Positions 48,126-59,120 of a DNA stretch of 64,000 bases are shown in pieces; position 1 is the stretch's first letter, and every line of letters starts with the position of its first letter. The notes under the pieces are model-generated. The model searched no databases. It saw only the letters and a list, made by a program, of their open reading frames with translations, and was not told the origin of the DNA. Origin of the DNA: Primulina eburnea (lineage: Eukaryota > Streptophyta > Magnoliopsida > Lamiales > Gesneriaceae); assembly GCF_022965805.1 (NCBI RefSeq), contig NC_133103.1, positions 25,941,462-26,005,461 on the forward strand, given 5' to 3'. The position numbers and the translations under genes were made by a program.

Positions 48126-48746
48126 AGTAAGGCCTGGGGCCGAAGAGGGCGGGGGGTGATCGTCTGTGCCATGAGGTTGCACAGACAATGAACGGCTCAT
48201 GGCAGGCTTCTAGGTGGAGGAAACATGAATGAAACGATCCCACACCGGAATGAGAGGGATTCCGAGACTGTTCAATGTAATGGACTGTACAGTTGAAGAG
48301 GGCTTAAAAGATTTGATATGTACAACTCATATTAAGAAGGTGCATCTTCTTTTCGGTAGCTCATCGCATAGGAACTCCATAGTTAAGCTTGCTTGACTTG
48401 GGGCAATTTTGGGATGGGTGACCCCCTGGGAAACTGCTTGTGAGTGAGGAAATAAGCACGATGGAAAGACTCGTCTTGATACAGTGAGGATAGTTGTCGA
48501 ATCTGGGGCGTTATAGTTGGTATCAGAGCCGACCTCTCTTAGTACAGTGTGGTTTGGGGACAAACCAAGCGGAAGCTGGTGGGCATGTGAGGCCCGGGGC
48601 CGAAGAGGGCGGGGGGTGATCGTTGGTGCCATGAGGTTGCACGGACAATGAGCGGCTCCTGGAAGGCTTCTAGGTGGAGGGAACATTAATGAACCGATCC
48701 CACACCGGAATGAGAGGGATTGCGAGACTATTCAATGTAATGGACT
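48126..48746 (+). mobile_element. Cassandra-type TRIM: internal-LTR-internal part (right arm)
   Basis: Partial internal region (48,126-48,259), LTR (about 48,260-48,515, ending GGGGCGTTATA), PBS TGGTATCAGAGCC (48,518-48,530), internal region to 48,720, then about 30 bp of the next LTR, split by C. LTR length about 256 bp with no coding capacity, typical of Cassandra. Left flank TAATC (48,121-48,125) against CAATC (57,470-57,474) is a probable, one-mismatch target duplication. Loss of the first LTR implies an earlier tandem or a deletion. Confidence 0.87.
48371..48440 (+). other. 5S rRNA-like segment in Cassandra LTR
   Basis: It matches the plant 5S rRNA 3' half by recall: GAACTCC.TAGTTAAGC.TGCTTG, a central insertion, then GGGATGGGTGACCCCCTGGGAA. 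These are the box A and box C regions of the 5S Pol III promoter. It lacks the 5S 5' part and is not a functional 5S gene. Confidence 0.85.
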
Positions 48747-48751
48747 GTACA

Positions 48752-49227
48752 TGTAAGGCCCGAGAATTTTAATTACTGTAATATGAAATGATTTAATGAT
48801 TAACTGATGTGATTATAGACGGAACGAATTAGACGGGAAAGATGAGGAAAGACGCAAAAAATGTGCGAGGGTAATGCATTCGCGCACATGCGCGACTTGG
48901 TGCGCGAACCAGGCGCGAATTGGGCAGAAGACCCTGTGCATATGCGCGGAGTGAGGGCGTGCATATGCGCGAGGTGTCCAGTAGCTAAACGTGATGTCCA
49001 GAGAAGTGAGCGCATATGCGCCGATTGAAGCGCGCATATGCGCGAGTGGTGATATTCCGAGACAGTAGGTCTCGCGCTTATGCGCGGCGATGGTGCGCGC
49101 ATATGCGCGAGCTGTCAAGAACACGCGCGCCGAGACATAAGGTCTCGCGCATATGCGCCGAGCAGTGTCGCGCATATGCGCGAGACGTGCAGTGCAAAGA
49201 ATAAGCCACGTTTTGCTGAGACATGCA

Positions 49228-49275
<48 letters not shown>

Positions 49276-50950
49276 TTTCCAATTTTCAGCAGCCAGTGGA
49301 AGAAAACGAAATTCCAGGAAACGCTTTGAAGTTCTGAGTGTAGGATTTAAATTACGAACGATCCGTCTGTCTGAATTTAGATCCGACTTCAGTACTGAGT
49401 TCCTATCGACGCAGGCTACAACTGGACGTAAGTTTTGTTACGTTTAGACACGATTTGAAATTTTGATATTGTCAGAATCAGATATGATTAATATATGTTG
49501 TTCCTGCGATACCAGAAATTGTATAATTGAAGTTAGATCGAAGAACAGACTGTATATGTAATTGTTATGATTTTCATAAATGATATGATTGAGATTGCGC
49601 AGATGTGATGATATGCCCTGTTATTATTAAAAATTATGGTTTGTATTGAGACCGATTATGAGTTATGTTATCCTATTTGGGATGTTGAGATTGACGGGGT
49701 TATCAAGATTGTATTTTTATATCGTCGAAATATCAGTAGATTGACATTAATCATATTAAATATCGACTGAGATTGTACCGTACTTTGTTGACATTAATCA
49801 GAGTAGGTCTGGATTTGAGTATTGATCAGAACAGGTCTTAAATTGAGTTGTACATTGATATTGTGCATATGTGATATTGTCATTGCCAGATTGGGTATGA
49901 ACAGATTGGAATGCGAGACTTCGTCTTCGGCAGACCGAGAAGACAAAGGTATAATTCAATGTTAATTGGGAGATGCGAGTCGAGTTAGATTTAACTTGAG
50001 TTTCCCTAAAACCACATACTTGTATGTTATTGTTTTCATACCTTTATGTTATTTGAGTGAGTATGTTGATTTTATTTATTTTTTGAAAGCAGAGGATAGC
50101 AGATAGCGATTGAGCGAGAGTCGCTGACAGAAGGGCCAAATTGTGATAGAATGATCACTGGTCCATTGCACATTGTCAGAATAGTCATTGAGCAGATCAG
50201 CCTAGTCTTTGGTAGAACCACCATGGCAGAACCGCCAAGTCACTGGACTTTTGGATATATATCTATAGACTGAAGAAAAGACCGACTACTATTACAGATC
50301 TTCGATATAGACAGCCAAAGTCTGGGACTAAGAACGTATCACATCTAGCTGGGGTAAAGTAGATGGGAGAACGTTGCGTTCTTATTCAGATCGGGATCCC
50401 TAGATTAAATGAGAGATGAGTCGAGTCTGAGATACCGAGTCTGGAGTTGAATTACAGATTGTATAGATTATGTTTCGTAGATTACGATTCATGTTTTAGT
50501 TAATGTTTGATATCGAATTAAGTTTCAGATTATGATACATGCAATGATATATGTTCCATGCTTTTATGTTAGTTCAGTTAATTGCATGTATACATTGTTT
50601 ATACTGGGATTTATTCTCACCGGAGTTATCCGGCTGTTTTCTTGTTTGTATGTATGCATGACAACAGGTGGGACATGATCAGGGTCAAGAAGATGATGAG
50701 AGAGGACAAGTTAGCGTGGTGATTCCGGACTTATTGTATATATGGTTTTGACACTTGACTAGTAGTTGAACCTTAGTCTAGTTGAATGATTGTTGTACAT
50801 GATTGTACTTTTATACTGATATGTATATTAATTAAATTCCATTACGTTTCGCACTTGCATTTAAAAAAAAAAATCTAGACCCTGTTTATCTTAATTGATA
50901 ATTAAATCCTAATGATGATTAAGAAAATGATTAATGTCTGGGTCCCCACA
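48752..50950 (+). repeat. Gypsy C 5' LTR (right arm)
   Basis: 2,199 bp, TGTAAGGCCCGAG...GGTCCCCACA, preceded by target duplication GTACA (48,747-48,751). It contains the palindrome array, then a TA tract (49,230-49,272). Pairs with 8,147-10,362. Confidence 0.93.
48860..49195. repeat. GCGCATATGCGC palindrome array (C 5' LTR, right arm)
   Basis: About eleven perfect or near-perfect copies of a CATATG-centred palindrome within 340 bp, beginning about 110 bp into the LTR. Copies GTGCATATGCGC and GCGCTTATGCGC are degraded relative to other LTRs. Confidence 0.92.
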
Positions 50951-51293
50951 ACAGGTGGTATCAGAGCATTAGGTTCCAGAACAGTAGGTTCTAGAACTGT
51001 AGGTTTTTGAGACTGAGATAGAAGTTAGTGAGCGGGGTAGAATGTGTTTTCTTTCCTTGCATGTGATTGCTAGCATGTGATTTATTATAATGTTGAATTA
51101 CATTGTATATGTTAATAATGCAGTATGTTGTACTGTTTTGGAAGATACATGTTACTTGAATATCTGAGTTGATTTGTTAATCTGTATTATTTGAAAATGG
51201 ATCAGAACCAATTCTTTATCAGAGGTAAGCTGATCAAAAAGGGACTGAGACGGATTTATCTCATGTAATTGCTAAATCTTGTGATTATCAGAT
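50951..51293 (+). promoter_or_regulatory. Gypsy C primer-binding site and leader (right arm)
   Basis: TGGTATCAGAGCA at 50,956-50,968, five bases after the LTR, complements initiator tRNA-Met. The leader to 51,293 is AT-rich and I see nothing else in it. Confidence 0.88.
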
Positions 51294-52790
51294 ATACCTC
51301 TGAGAAGAATTCGAGAATTGGGTAGTACTTCGAGTAATCAGATGGATGTGTCAGAAACTCCGATGGAAACAATTATGATGAGGTTTCAGTCGTTTCAACC
51401 GCCGATTCTAAAGGGCTCTGAGACACCAGTCGATTGTGAGAATTGGTTAGATGATATAGAAATGTTATTTGAATTTCTTGGGTTCACCGATGAGTATAGA
51501 GTTAAACTAATGGGGAACTAGTTACGGGAAGTCACAAAGAGTTGGTGGCTAGTAACCAAAGAAGCTTTAGAACAGCGTAGTCCAGTGATTACGTGGAAAG
51601 TTTTTAAAGTTGAACTCTATCAAAGATTTTTCTCGGTATCATACAGACAGGATAAAAGTGCAGAGTTTGCAAATTTAAGACAGGGTCAGTTGAATATTGA
51701 TGAGTATTTGACCCAGTTCTTTACTTTGATACGTTTTGCTCCTCACGAGGCTAGGAACGATACAGCTGTATTTGATCAGTTCATCCAAGGATTGAATCCA
51801 GAGATACGTACATTGGTGAATGTGAAGCAACCGAATAATTTTTTTGATACTCTGAACAGAGCCAGAAGAGCAAAAACAGTTCTGATGAGACAAAAGGAAG
51901 CTCCGTATGTTCTTCCAGCACCGAGACCACAACAGTTGTGTCGCGCCCCGAGCTCGGGCCCGCACCTGCGTGACTGCACAATGGGCCCCTATAGCAACTA
52001 CTTCGTATTCGTCCTCGCTTTACGAAAATGATTAACCCAAGTTGCTACAGAAGTCCATTGTAAGCCATTATAAACTCATTTTAAATGTTTGATTTTTTCG
52101 ATGTGGGACAAGGGTATCACAATTACCCCTCCTTCAGAACGCGACGGCCTCGTCGTGGCCTGACCCCTCGATCCACCAGCACCGAGAATCTAGAGGTGGC
52201 TCCTACAGGTTCAAGAGGTGGCTCCCGTCATGTAGCACTTTGCCCCACAGGTTCAAGAGGTGGCTCCCATGCACGTAGCACTTTGCCCCGCATAGCACTT
52301 ATTTTCCGGTGTTCCATGCCGGTGACCGGCTCTGATACCATTCTGTCACGCCCCGAGCCCGGGCCCGCGCCTGCGTGACTTCACAATGAGCCCCTATAGC
52401 AACTACTTCGTATTCGTCCTCGCTTTACGAAAATGATTAACCCAAGTTGCTACAGAAGTCCATTGTAAGCCATTATAAACTCATTTTAAATGTTTGATTT
52501 TTTCGATGTGGGACAAGGGTATCACAAGTTGCCTCCCAGAATCGAGATTGGCAGCAGCAGTGGTGGAAAGAAAGAACAGTTGAAAGCGCAAAAGAAGCAG
52601 TTCAAGAGGTTAGGGAGCGGTTCATCTAGCTCCAGTGGTTCTAGCCCGAATTATACTGGAGTTTATTGCAGAACATGTGGAGGGAGACATCCCACAGATC
52701 AATGCCAAGGAGTATCTGGTAGTTGCCGTATCTGCGAACAGCAGGGAAACTTTGCTAGAGTTTGTCCACATAGAGGTTCTCGAAGATTTT
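51294..52790 (+). pseudogene. gag: Gypsy C gag, split by a TRIM (right arm)
   Basis: The frame begins at ATA (51,294) where F has ATG. It continues QMDVSETPMET, WLDDIEMLFEFLG, a stop after KLMGN, then the Retrotrans_gag-like block (ITWKVFKVELYQRFF, the FANLRQGQLNIDEYL run). The TRIM interrupts after PRPQQL at 51,938. Beyond it come a Ser-rich linker and knuckles YCRTCGGRHPTDQC and CRICEQQGNFARVC (Asn for His), with a stop at GSRRF. Confidence 0.88.
51939..52526 (-). mobile_element. Non-autonomous TRIM, 588 bp (right arm)
   Basis: LTRs of 183 bp at 51,939-52,121 and 52,344-52,526, with termini TGTCGCGCCCC/TGTCACGCCCC and GGGTATCACA. On the minus strand the PBS (TGGTATCAGAGCC, about 52,328-52,340) lies next to the right LTR, giving the orientation. 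Perfect target duplication AGTTG (51,934-51,938 and 52,527-52,531). The internal region has repeated CACCTCTTGAACCTG-type motifs and no ORF of its own. It has no 5S-like segment, so it is distinct from Cassandra. Confidence 0.93.
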
Positions 52791-55318
52791 AGAGAGCAGA
52801 ATCATCTGGTGGGATTGACCGAGGAACAGACCCAAGAGGCACTTGATGATATAGTGACAGGTAACTGTTCTTTTATGATTATGATACGTACGTATCAAGA
52901 GATATTAATACCTCTTATACATGATTTTGTATGAATTGCATTGAGATATGCTTTTTTTGTTGGGTCTGTACTTACTGTAGTATTTATTTTTTTTTTTTAC
53001 TTTTTGGGGGAAAAGGTTGATATCAGTGAATTCTTTGAAATATTGTATACTACAGTAAGATAAGAATGAAATCGAGACAAAAGGTGTTGTACTTGTGTTG
53101 TCTGATTTTAACCTATGCTGACAAAGTACCGAACTATTGTAGAGTCCTTTCAGGAGATGGTAAGATTCAAACAGCAGAAATTCTACGGTGAGGGCTCTAG
53201 ATCCAGAATTCCTTTGATATTCGTATTGTCTGTGACTCGATAGTTACATAAAGGAGCAGATGGAATCCTTATGTATTCAGTAGATGTACTGAAATCGAGC
53301 CTAACATTGGCAGATTTTCCAATGATGTATGAGTTTGATGAAATTTTTTCAGGTGAGATTCCGAATTTGCCTTACGTAGGGGAGATTGACTATAACCTTG
53401 ACTCGATAATAGAAACTGTTCAGTTATGATTCTTGATTGAAATAGATTGTATTTGTGATATGTGATATCCGAAGATAGTATACCAGTTGATCTTAACGCA
53501 GTTAAGATAGTGATTAGTGGCTGAGAACAATATCGGTGTCAGAGATGTCAGAAATGTCAGAAATCCATATTTGCACGAGTGTAGCAAGCTATTATATATA
53601 TGATTGTTATATTGAAGTTATTTGAGCCTCAAACATTATATCTGAAGATGATATAGTAGTTGATCTGGGAAACATGAAAATATGATCGGTTAGTCAGAAT
53701 TGACAGTATCGCCAGAAATTTCAATTTTATGAGTTTACTAGATCAGTATCGATGAGTGATATTCCGAATCTGATCCGATATTGCTGTTATTCTGAATCCG
53801 TATTTGATACAGATTATTATGAACCGTTGAAATTATATACAGGTCAAATCGAATCAGAACTGATTTCAAACATTTAAGCAGTTTAGAAATGTGATCAGAA
53901 TGTTCAGAATTTGATTATGATGATCAGAACAGAGCATCGATCAGAATAACAGATATGTGACAGAATCGTCTATTTGTGCCGAATATTTCAGATTTACACA
54001 ACAAAATTCAATATCGATAGTCAGAACAGGGTGTCGACCAGAATATCAGGTAAGTAATACTGTATTGTATGTTAATAACTGACTTGTTTGTGCCAGATAG
54101 TTTGAATCTGAAAGGACAGATATTGTCAGAAGTGCGCAACAATTGATTCAGTATGAATTTTGATACCAGAAAATGTTTTCATAGAAACAGATAATATTAG
54201 ATATGGCAGATTTGTACTGAAATGTCTAAATTGCCGACAGATAAAAACAGAAAGATAGAAACTAGAAGATCTATTACAAAGTTTGGATATGTATGAATAG
54301 AAATGGGAGTACATTTCTATGAAATTCTTAATGAAACTACCCCAATAATTTCCAGATTGTGATGTGATATGATTGTGATTTATAGATTGTTCAATCTGCA
54401 TATGGTAATTTGTAAAAAAAGACGTACAAACATGACCAGATGACAAAGATCGATGTCAGAAAAATGGTCAGATTTAACAGAATGCCAAAATAGATTATAT
54501 CATATTTTGATTTTTGATTGATTTTGTACTTGTGGCAAAATATACCATGAGCTATTTCACATATTATCCACAGACTGACAGATAGCCAGAGCAGACTATC
54601 CAGATATAGGAGGATATTTGTGAAACTGTAGTGCTAAATTTTAGTACTAGCTGACACAATGTATTGTCACTTTGTGAATAATCGTATGACAATAGCTGTC
54701 AGATGAGTATTAAGATAGCTGCAAACGAGGCCTTGTACAGTGAGAACTGCATATTTCTTTTGTATAAGGATAATATCTCGGAGATACCTGAGATAGGATC
54801 TAATACGGTCAAAGATATGACAAAGAAAATGTAGCTGATTCAGAAGAGAATGAAAACAGCTCAAAATAAACAGACGGAATATGCCAAAGTCGGACGATGA
54901 CTGTCGGTATTTAATACCAAAGATTGAATATATCCTTGATTGGGATAAACAGATTCGATAACAGCTGATGGTGTTGAGTTGTTACGAACTGTTGATTGAT
55001 ATATACAGATGTTGGGCGTGATTGATTCGATCAGAGTTATTTCGAGTGGTATTATGATATTATACTTTTTAAATTAATATTCTAGATTGAAATTATAGAT
55101 CCGTAAAAGAAAGATATTTCAGAATGGAAATTATTCTATTGTTGAAAACGCAGTAAGATTTTCATAATATCAAAGAGATTACCTGAAAGACAGAATCTGA
55201 TATGAGATTGATTTCAGAATAGATTCATTTAGATGAGTTTTCAGATTAAACTCTGTTATACATTTCTTCTGATATATCTGAATTGATTGCCTATGATTTC
55301 AGGGACGAAATCGTATCT
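52791..55318 (+). pseudogene. pol: Gypsy C pol, heavily decayed (right arm)
   Basis: Traces in order: LTEEQTQEALDDIVTGNC (gag-protease join), a protease/RT linker at 53,110-53,400 (VDVLKSSLTLADFP, GEIPNLP), an integrase trace at 54,545-54,610 (SYFTYYPQTD, then TIQI.ED) and MKTAQNKQTEYAK at 54,850. The 3' end encodes FRDEIVS and then a stop just before the polypurine tract. No catalytic RT motif is legible. Repeated CAGAA/GATCAG words give it an unusual local composition. Confidence 0.65.
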
Positions 55319-55331
55319 TAGGGGGGAGAAA
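55319..55331 (+). promoter_or_regulatory. Gypsy C polypurine tract
   Basis: AGGGGGGAGAAA abuts the 3' LTR, as expected for plus-strand priming. Confidence 0.88.
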
Positions 55332-57236
55332 TGTAAGGCCCGAGAATTTTAATTACCGTAATATGAAATGATTTAATGATTAACTGATGTGATTATAGAC
55401 GGAATGAATTAGATGGGAAAGACAAGGAAAGACGCAAAAGATGTGCGAGGGTAATGCATTCGCGCACATGCGCGACTTGGTGCACGAGCCATGCGCGAAT
55501 TGGACAGAAGACCCCGCGCATATGCGCGGAGTGAGGGCGCTTCTGCGCGAGGTGTCCAGTAGCTAAACGTGAAGTCCAGAGAAGTGAGCGCAAATGAGCC
55601 GATTGAGGCGCGCATATGCGCGAGTGGTGATATGCCGAGACAGTAGGTCTCGCGCATATGCGCAGCGATGGTGCGCGCATATGCACGTGCTGTCAAGAAC
55701 ACACGCGCCGAGACATAAGGTCTCGCGCATATGCGCCGAGTATTGTCGCTCATATGCGCGAATCAGATATGATTAATATATGTTGTTCCTGCGATATCAG
55801 ACATTGTATAATTGAAGTTAGATCGAAGAACATACTATATATGTAATTGTTGTGATTTTCAGAAATGATATGATTTAGATTGCGCAGATGTGATGATATG
55901 CCCTGTTATTATTAAAGATTATGATTTGTATTGAGACCGATTATGATTTATGTTATCCTATTTTGGATGTTGAGATTGACGGGGTTATCAAGATTGTATT
56001 TTTATACCGTCGAAATAGCAGTAGATTGACATTAATCAGATTCAATATCGACTGAGATTGTATCGTACTTTGTTTACATTAATCAGAGTATGTCTGGATT
56101 TGAGTATTGATCAGAACATGTATTAAATTGGGTTGTACATTGATATTGTGCATATTTGATATTGTCATTGCCAGATTAGGTATGGACCGATTGGAATGCG
56201 AGACTTCGTCTTCGGCAGACCGAGAAGACAAAGGTATAAATCAATGTTAATTGGGAGATGCGACTCGAGTTAGATTTAACTTGAGTTTCCCTGAAACCAC
56301 ATACTTGTATGTTATTGTTTTCATACCTTTATGTTATTTGAGTGAGTACGTTGATTTTATTGATTTATTGAAAGCAGAGGATAGCAGATAGCGATTGAGC
56401 GAGAGTCTCTGACAGAAGGGCCAGATTGTGACAGAATGATCAGTGGTCCATTGCACATTGTCAGAATAGACATTGAGCAGATCTGACTAGTCTTTGGTAG
56501 AACCACCATGGCAGAACCGCCAAGTCACTGGACTTTTGGATATATATCTATAGACTGAGGAGAAGACCGACTCCTATTACAGATCTTCGATATAGACAGC
56601 CAAAGTCTGGGACTAAGAACGTGTCACCATCTAGCTGGGTTAAAGTAGATGGGAGAACGTTGCGTTCTTATTCAGATCAAGATCGCTAGATTAGATGAGA
56701 GATGAGTCGAGTCTGAGATACCGAGTCAGGAGTTGAATTACAGATTGTATAGATTATGTTTCGTAGATTACGATTCATGTTTTAGTTACTGTTTGATATC
56801 GAATTAAGTTTCAGATTATGATACATGCAATGATATATGTTCCATGCTTTTATGTTAGTTCAGTTAATTGCATGTATACATTGTTTATACTGGGATTTAT
56901 TCTCACCGGAGTTATCCGGCTGTTTCTTGTTTGTATGTGTGCATGACAACAAGTGGGACATGATCAGGGTCAAGAAGATGATGAGAGAGGACAAGTTAGC
57001 GCGGTGATTCCGGACTTATTGTAGATATGGTTTTGACACTTGACTAGTAGTTGAACCTTAGTCTAGTTGAATGCTTGTTGTACATGATTGTACTTTTATA
57101 CTGATATGTATTTTAATTAAATTCCATTACGTTCCGCACTTGTATTTTAAAAAAAAATTTCTAGACCCTGTTTATATTAATTGATAATTAAATCCCAATG
57201 ATGATTAAGAAAATGATTAGTGTCCGGGTGCCCATA
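55332..57236 (+). repeat. Gypsy C 3' LTR with internal deletion (right arm)
   Basis: 1,905 bp, TGTAAGGCCCGAG...GGTGCCCATA, followed by GTACA (57,237-57,241). Compared with the left-arm copy, about 305 bp is missing at 55,761, from the end of the palindrome array through the TA tract (left-arm 3,034-3,338). The palindrome array remnant is 55,450-55,760. Confidence 0.92.
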
Positions 57237-57241
57237 GTACA

Positions 57242-57469
57242 GTTGAAGAGGGCTTAAAAGATTTGATATGTATTGCTCATATTAAGAAAGTGCATCTTCT
57301 TTTCGTAGCTCATCGCATAGGAACTCCAAAAGCGTGCTTGACTTGGGGCAATTTTGGGATGGGTGACCCCCTGGGAAGTTTCCCAGGGTGCGTGTGAATG
57401 AGGACATAAGCACGCTGGAAAGACTCGTCTTGATGCAGTGAGGACAGTTGTCGAATCTGGGGCGTTACA
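57242..57469 (+). mobile_element. Cassandra LTR remainder with 5S-like segment (right arm)
   Basis: Continuation of the LTR split by C at 48,751: GTTGAAGAGGGC...GGGGCGTTACA. The 5S-like stretch at 57,320-57,385 keeps AGCGTGCTTG and GGATGGGTGACC..CTGGGAA, with a small deletion before box A relative to the other LTR copy. With the 48,721-48,751 part the LTR totals about 259 bp. Confidence 0.88.
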
Positions 57470-57474
57470 CAATC

Positions 57475-57730
57475 CTTCGCACATTTTGAGTTATGACCCG
57501 TTACAGTTGGATCCAGAACTGTCTTATGAGGAGAGACCTGTCCAAATCCTAGACAGACAGGAGCGTAGGCTTTGGAACAACGTGACCTAGCTGGTCAAAG
57601 TACGGTGGCTGAACCAATCAGTGGAGGAGGCAACTTGGGGAGTCAGAAGCAGATATGAGAATTTGCTAACTGGAGTGGTTTGGTAATATTTAATTTCGAG
57701 GACAAAATTTATATAAGTGGGGGATGGAAC
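57475..57730 (+). pseudogene. pol: Gypsy A pol C-terminus, chromodomain-like tail and PPT (right arm)
   Basis: It resumes A pol after Cassandra: PSHILSYDPLQLDPELSYEERPVQILDRQE, then a stop (NNVT*LVKVRW), NQSVEEATWGVRSRYE and LLTGVVW. This is the chromodomain-like tail of Tekay-type elements. A purine tract AAGTGGGGGATGG (57,715-57,727) precedes the 3' LTR. Confidence 0.87.
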
Positions 57731-58078
57731 TGCAGTGCCAAAATTCAGTACACGTAAAATCCATGTAATTATTTAATTATTAAAGCATTTATTTAATTTT
57801 AAAATTCGCCTTAGTGATGCATGATTTAATTAAATGCATTATTTTAAATTATTTATGTTTATGTGATGCTAGTTAAAATATTTCACGAGATTCATGTTTC
57901 AGGCGATTAGTCGAGGCGAGATCGAGGAAAAGAGCAGCGACGAAATTTGGCGAAAATTTTTAATGCGGTATTTTATTTTAAGTTAGGGATGGAGCATTAA
58001 TTAATTTATGAAGTGTTAGTCTTCTAAAGCCTAATTTATTTATTAGGTGATTTTAAGATTTTAAAACCTTTAATGATT
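57731..58078 (+). repeat. Gypsy A 3' LTR, first 348 bp (right arm)
   Basis: TGCAGTGCC... matches the start of the A 5' LTR at 32,353. It is interrupted by copia D after TGATT (58,074-58,078, the putative target duplication); the rest would lie beyond D, outside the window. Confidence 0.88.
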
Positions 58079-59118
58079 TGTTGGAAACTAAATTTCAGTG
58101 ATTTTACAAGCTAAGCATCGAAATTATTGGAATAACTGATAAAGACTAATGAGCTTAACTGACTAAAATCTTACAACTGTTAGTTGTCATTAGCTGAAGA
58201 TTAATGCGTACCAGCTAAAACTTATCTACGTGGAACTGATCAGTTGAAGCAGAATCTAACTGACTGATCAGTTGGGAACTGATCAATTGGAACAATCAGT
58301 TATGAGTTTTCCAGCAGAGTATCTTTCAGCTGATCTCTCAGTTGTACACATCATCAGTTGAGAACGACAACCGACAAATAGTACAATAGACTGCAACTAG
58401 TAGTGGAACGCCGCATTTCAGAGATTATAGTGTACGAATGTCAGAGAATATTGACGTGTCAATCAACGGATATATGGATTCAAATATTATTTAATATTAC
58501 CGTTGAGAGGGAAGCTTATAAATAAGTGAAGAGGGCAGCTGAGAAGGAACAACACGAACAACTATTCTATTCAAGCTCGTTGTTACTCTGATAAAATCAC
58601 CACTCGTATTCAAATATCAAGGGCTCACTCTTATCAGATATATCAGTAGTAATCAAGGCTAAATTTACGAGATTGTTAGCACTTTGAAATCTTTGTTAGA
58701 TTCATTCAGTTGTGTTAAATTCAGTCACGCACTGTAAAAGTTATTGTGAACTAAGAGTTTCAGTTTTGGCAGTGTTAAGTCCAAACTGAAGTGGTCCAAC
58801 TTTTGTATTCGATCAAAGTCTTTTAGTGAAATTCTTATCTTCGTGATAGAAGGGGTAATGTAGGAGTTATTCTATTCTCAGAACATCCAGAAACAAATCG
58901 TGTGCATTTTATTTTAGTTACTATCAGTTATTCTATCTTTCAGTCAGTTTACTTCCGCAACTGTTCTTCAGTTAAACTGATTGTTATCGACGGACGAGAT
59001 ACCGAGTGTCAGTTTTTCATTAAACTGAACCCAATCTTCGAAAAGAATTTATAATCCGTGAGTGTTTATTCAACCTCACCTTCTAAACACTTATCACCTT
59101 CTAACCGATCCTTTCAAG
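58079..59118 (+). repeat. Copia D 5' LTR
   Basis: 1,040 bp from TGTTGGAAAC to CCTTTCA, directly followed by the PBS. A TATAAATA box lies at 58,517-58,524. Upstream (58,130-58,380) is a cluster of CAGTTG/CAGTTA and AACTGATCAGTT motifs. The exact 3' end rests on the PBS position only, because the second LTR is outside the window. Confidence 0.85.
58130..58380 (+). promoter_or_regulatory. Repeated CAGTT / AACTGATCAGTT motifs upstream of the D TATA box
   Basis: More than ten occurrences of CAGTT or its complement, some as the palindrome AACTGATCAGTT, in 250 bp. CAGTTG and CAGTTA fit the MYB-core consensus CNGTTR. Binding is an inference; the repetition is directly visible, also at 400-660 in the left arm. 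Confidence 0.65.
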
Positions 59119-59120
59119 TG

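Larger units (their letters stand above)
38063..58788. repeat. Right arm of the ~21-kb inverted duplication
   Basis: This is the partner of 1-21,162. It is probably the ancestral arm, because B is contiguous here across the breakpoint: its 5' LTR and gag N-terminus lie at 35,373-38,062, and a GAGGG target duplication flanks both ends of B (35,368-35,372 and 43,812-43,816). Past 58,788 the copia element continues, so the outer limit of homology is set only by the window edge on the left. Confidence 0.95.

Noticed and set aside
48371..48440. A 5S rRNA gene
   Set aside because: Only box A- and box C-like parts are present, with an inserted stretch between them and no 5S 5' half; the context is a Cassandra LTR.
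1..58788. Inverted repeat as a simple assembly echo
   Set aside because: Arms differ by scattered substitutions, independent stops and indels of about 100 and 305 bp, so they are separate molecules. An assembly join error at 21,162 is still not excluded.
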